NCBI GenBank assembly: GCA_050485785.1 | Contig: JBJHCA010000033.1 | Span: 1-34,011 of the forward strand | DNA from: JBJHCA01 sp050485785 | Lineage (GTDB): Bacteria; Bacteroidota; Bacteroidia; Chitinophagales; Saprospiraceae | Reading direction: 5' to 3' | DNA length: 34,011 nt | Shown: positions 30,687 to 34,011 of the stretch, in pieces | Layout of the letters: the number at the start of each line of letters is the position of its first letter | How positions within the stretch are numbered: position 1 is the stretch's first letter | Position numbers and translations under genes: made by a program | Notes under the pieces: generated by a model | Databases searched by the model: none | Seen by the model: only the letters and a program-made list of their open reading frames with translations | Told to the model about the DNA's origin: nothing

Positions 30687-33600
30687 ATGAAAAAAATCTA
30701 CTTTTTTATCGCTACCATGGCTGTTGTATTTATAACTACAGACATTCAGCTCAAAGCACAAACGTATTGTGCCTCGGGTTCAACGTCATTGATTGACTCG
30801 GAAATTCACAATGTTAATCTGGTGGGTGACAACAGTACAATCAACAATACTACAATTGGTCAGCCTAATCTTTACAATTACTACGATTCGCTGTCGGCCG
30901 ATATATCGGGCAATTCCGTGTACACGATAACGGTATTGCTGGGCACTACCGGCACTACCCAATATGGCAAGTCGGGTGCGGTGTATATTGACTGGAACAA
31001 CGACGGAGATTTCAATGATCCCAATGAATTTCTGGGGTATATAGGCCCATTTGCTTTTGGTGTAACACCAGTGCCGGTTTCCATTCAGTTTTCCATCCCT
31101 TCCAATGCCGTTATTGGTACAACCAGGCTCAGGGTAGTATGTCAGGAAACCACCAATCTTGCCATATTGGGTCCATGCAATACCATCACGTATGGTGAAA
31201 CCGAGGATTACAACCTGGTGATCACCGGCCTGCCCACTTGTCCGTCACCGACCCTTACCGGTATATCTGATGTTACCAATGTGTCTGCTACAGTGGCGTT
31301 TACCGCCGGCCCCAGCACAATCTTTACCTCCATTCAATACGGGCCACCGGGTTTTACACCCGGAACCGGAACCAATGAAATTTCCGTTTCGTCTCCGTAT
31401 GTTTTATCCGGATTAACGCAGAATACGAGTTATGATCTGTACATTCGAAGCCATTGCCCGGATAATGAAACCAGTAACTGGGTAGGGCCATTTAGCTTTA
31501 CTACCATGGCTGACAATGTCATCAGTGTAACCTATACGGATGGACATATACCTACAATATTTGAAGCCAGCCCGGGTCCTGCTTCGGTAATATCACCCTG
31601 TGCAGGGTCACTAATTGTGGATGTACCCTCAGGTATGTGGATCACCAGTGTGGACGTTACCTATCAGATGTCGGCCCAGAACGGTGCCTGGATGAGTGAA
31701 CAGCGGTCGAGGTTGTGGTCTCCTACCGGCAATGTGGGCGAGAATCAGTATTTCAACGGTACAGGAACTACTGCAGGAGTGTTCACCTACAACCGAACCA
31801 ATCTCACTCAGTTTTTTGGCCTGTACGGAGAGGTTGAGTTTTTACTGGATGCCAAGCGAACCTGGACATCCACTCAACCGGCTTGCGAAACATTTCACAA
31901 TTATGTGGTGAACAATACCTGGGTTTTGAGTATTGCTCTTGACACAATTCCTTCGTGCATAGCCCCCATCGGTATTCAGGCAGTACTCACCGGGCCTAAC
32001 AGCGTAGCGGTTTCATACAATTCCATTGCTGACACGGTCAATATCTTATATGGCCCGGCAGGGTTTGACCCCAATACATCGGGCACACTGATTACCAATG
32101 TAACAGACAACCCATTTTTACTTTCCGGCCTGGGCTATGATTCGACTTACCACTTTTATGTTCAAAGTAATTGCGGACCGGATGACGGTCTCAGCGATTT
32201 CGGGGGCCCAGTTTCGATTGCTACAGAGTGTGCTGCTATTGTAGTGACTCCTGCATCGTTTTCCTGTGAAGGTTTTGAGAATGGCGGAATGATCCCTGAC
32301 TGCTGGAGGCAGGGATTTAATAATGGCGGCGTCAAAAACTGGCAGTTTTCCAATTCGCCATCGGGTAATCTGGGGCAAAGCGGCCAGTTTTCGGGGAGTA
32401 CGCTGAGTGGCGGTTATTTTGCCTGGGTAAATGATGCGGCACCTCATGTTCAAGGCACTACATTGCTAAGCCCCTGGTATGATGTGAGCGCACTGACTTT
32501 TCCGCAACTCACTTTCCACCTGATCAGACATGCTCAGGGAGGGATACCGGTAGATTTCCGCGTAGAACTGAACAACGGAACCGGCTGGGAAGAAATATTT
32601 TTGAGCAATTCCAATGTATTCCCGTGGGAGCAGTTTATTCTCAATATCGGCTCGTATGTAGACGGTGCCGATATGATCAGGATGCGTTTCATAGTGGATG
32701 AAAACAATGGCACCAATGTGACGGACAATATTGCCATTGATGATGTATGTGTTCGTCAGGCACCGGTCAATGACCTCGGCGTTACTGCCATTATTAGCCC
32801 GGCCGGGGCTTCCTGCGATGTAGGTGCCAATGATACACTGCGTGTAACAGTGTACAATTTCGGCTCGGCCCCGCAAACTATATTCCCTATGCGTTACAGC
32901 ATCAATGGCGGGCCACCGGTACTGGAATTCTATAATTCCACCATCAACCCCGGCAGCGAGATTGAGTATGTGTTCGAAACTCCGCTCAATCTTCCCGGCC
33001 CGGGTGAATATCAGATCAAAGCCTGGTCAGGCATGCTGTCAGGGCAGCCTGATGAATTTCCGGTGAATGATACGGCGTCTACCACAGTTACCCTCATCTC
33101 CAATATCGACCAGTTGCCTTACATGGAAGGGTTTGAATCGGGTTCCGGTGGCTGGACAACAGGCGGCACGGGTACACTATGGGAAATTGGCCAGCCGGCC
33201 AGCGGAATGATCAACAGTGCATACTCGGGTAGTAATGCCGCCGTAACCAACCTCACCGGTCAGTATGCCAACAACACCCAGTCATGGTTTGCCGGCCCCT
33301 GTTTCGATTTTTCCGATCTGAGTACTGATCCGGTCATTGAGTTTGCCATGATCCATAATACCGAGAACTGCTGTGACGGATTCTGGATAGAACGAAGTAT
33401 TGATGGCGGTGCCTCATGGCAAAAAATCCCGGCACACCCTTCCGGACAAAACTGGTATAACAACCTGACGGCTCAGCGTTGGAACGGCACCAGCAATGGC
33501 TGGCAAATTGCCAAATCAGTGATCCAGAATGTGGCCGGCGAATCTGATGTCAGGATCCGGTTTTTCTTTACCACCGATTTTTCTGTGGTAAGCGATGGTG

Positions 33601-34011
33601 TAGGTATAGATGACATTTTCATCTATGAACCCGTGGCAACTGATATTACGCCTTCTACTATTGCGGTGGTGCCTCCGGACGGGTGTTATGATGAGGAAAC
33701 CGTGAATGTAACGTTGTTTAACAACGGATCTGAAGAGCTAAACCTGGCAGCTACTCCGGTTCAGATCAATCTGAATGTAACCGGACCTATAAATCAAAAC
33801 TTTATTACCTTTTATAACGAAGGTCTGATGGCGCCATTTGCCAATGTAACCGTGCCGTTTACCGTGGATATGAGCATCCCCGGAACCTATACTTTTACCG
33901 CCATTACTACGCTGACCGGCGATCAGATGCCGGCTAACGACACCCTGGTAACCAACATCAGCACACCCATTCCTCAAGACGTTCCGTTCCTCGAAGATTT
34001 TGAAAATGTAC
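30687..34011 (+). CDS. Giant multidomain secreted protein (probable T9SS substrate), 5' part
   Basis: The frame is open from the ATG at 30687 to the window end (more than 1100 codons), so the protein is truncated here by the window. A signal peptide is clear (MKKIYFFIATMAVVFITT, cleavage near KAQ). Then follow: a GEVED-type domain (about 30-185) with VYIDWNNDGDFND and GETEDYNL; an FN3 domain (about 190-270, LSGLTQNTSYDLYIRSHC); a module of unknown type with a CUB-like pattern (about 275-418); a second FN3 (about 418-512); a MAM/jelly-roll-like module (about 526-692, CEGFENGGMIPDCW and IAIDDVCVRQ); a CARDB-like beta domain (about 693-808); and a second MAM/CARDB pair (about 809-983 and 985-1091), with a third MAM-like start (VPFLEDFEN). 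This is the architecture of T9SS-exported Bacteroidota surface proteins; a C-terminal sorting domain should lie beyond the window. Confidence 0.85.
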   Translation, partial: MKKIYFFIATMAVVFITTDIQLKAQTYCASGSTSLIDSEIHNVNLVGDNSTINNTTIGQPNLYNYYDSLSADISGNSVYTITVLLGTTGTTQYGKSGAVYIDWNNDGDFNDPNEFLGYIGPFAFGVTPVPVSIQFSIPSNAVIGTTRLRVVCQETTNLAILGPCNTITYGETEDYNLVITGLPTCPSPTLTGISDVTNVSATVAFTAGPSTIFTSIQYGPPGFTPGTGTNEISVSSPYVLSGLTQNTSYDLYIRSHCPDNETSNWVGPFSFTTMADNVISVTYTDGHIPTIFEASPGPASVISPCAGSLIVDVPSGMWITSVDVTYQMSAQNGAWMSEQRSRLWSPTGNVGENQYFNGTGTTAGVFTYNRTNLTQFFGLYGEVEFLLDAKRTWTSTQPACETFHNYVVNNTWVLSIALDTIPSCIAPIGIQAVLTGPNSVAVSYNSIADTVNILYGPAGFDPNTSGTLITNVTDNPFLLSGLGYDSTYHFYVQSNCGPDDGLSDFGGPVSIATECAAIVVTPASFSCEGFENGGMIPDCWRQGFNNGGVKNWQFSNSPSGNLGQSGQFSGSTLSGGYFAWVNDAAPHVQGTTLLSPWYDVSALTFPQLTFHLIRHAQGGIPVDFRVELNNGTGWEEIFLSNSNVFPWEQFILNIGSYVDGADMIRMRFIVDENNGTNVTDNIAIDDVCVRQAPVNDLGVTAIISPAGASCDVGANDTLRVTVYNFGSAPQTIFPMRYSINGGPPVLEFYNSTINPGSEIEYVFETPLNLPGPGEYQIKAWSGMLSGQPDEFPVNDTASTTVTLISNIDQLPYMEGFESGSGGWTTGGTGTLWEIGQPASGMINSAYSGSNAAVTNLTGQYANNTQSWFAGPCFDFSDLSTDPVIEFAMIHNTENCCDGFWIERSIDGGASWQKIPAHPSGQNWYNNLTAQRWNGTSNGWQIAKSVIQNVAGESDVRIRFFFTTDFSVVSDGVGIDDIFIYEPVATDITPSTIAVVPPDGCYDEETVNVTLFNNGSEELNLAATPVQINLNVTGPINQNFITFYNEGLMAPFANVTVPFTVDMSIPGTYTFTAITTLTGDQMPANDTLVTNISTPIPQDVPFLEDFENV

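Overview
The window is a chromosomal segment of about 48% GC (estimated by eye) from a member of the Bacteroidota. Several lines point there: at least eight TAnnTTTG -7 boxes placed shortly upstream of start codons, a type IX secretion (T9SS) Plug/DUF5103 protein, a GSCFA-domain protein, a DUF2795 protein ending in FFFNEDEY, and a multidomain secreted protein with a GEVED-type domain. It looks like a free-living aerobic heterotroph, perhaps a marine or freshwater flavobacterial or saprospiral-like lineage, but the exact order cannot be fixed from this sequence. I saw no tRNA, rRNA, CRISPR array, prophage or complete insertion sequence.

Layout. Positions 1-341 hold the 5' end of gcvP on the minus strand. 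Positions 747-3588 hold a small membrane protein, purC and the T9SS Plug protein. Positions 3792-6261 hold an Rpn/PD-(D/E)XK nuclease-like protein and a YfcC-family carrier. Positions 6415-7583 hold two tandem paralogous EGF-like lipoproteins separated by a strong terminator. Positions 7721-12504 are a tight five-gene minus-strand unit: an Nramp-like transporter, haaO, a YbaB/EbfC protein, kynU and kmo. This unit diverges from an SDR gene across a palindromic promoter region. Positions 13374-16802 hold an OmpA-family protein, a glutaryl-CoA dehydrogenase and an RluF-type pseudouridine synthase. Positions 17040-17798 encode an unusual low-complexity protein with a leader that resembles proteins linked to contractile injection systems.

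Positions 18021-24448 are a phenylacetate (paa) cluster: paaE, a TetR regulator, paaA, paaB, paaC, paaD, paaG and a translationally coupled Rieske oxygenase. Two sites match or nearly match the PaaR operator consensus known from Thermus. An arylamine N-acetyltransferase converges on the end of this cluster, with a 46-bp overlap. Housekeeping genes follow (valS, a GSCFA protein, ftsX, DUF2795), and then a very large secreted T9SS-type protein that runs off the window end.

Functionally the window is an aromatic amino-acid catabolism neighbourhood. KMO, KynU and HAAO take kynurenine to 2-amino-3-carboxymuconate semialdehyde. Glutaryl-CoA dehydrogenase could finish the tryptophan/lysine route to crotonyl-CoA. 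PaaABCDE and PaaG open the ring of phenylacetyl-CoA, a phenylalanine product. Both pathways are incomplete here: tryptophan dioxygenase, kynurenine formamidase, ACMS decarboxylase, PaaF, PaaH, PaaJ, PaaK and PaaZ are absent and must lie elsewhere. The strongest candidates for new biology are the Nramp-like transporter that has lost metal ligands inside the kynurenine operon, the orphan leader-bearing protein next to paaE, the Rieske oxygenase coupled to paaG, and the paired operator sites.
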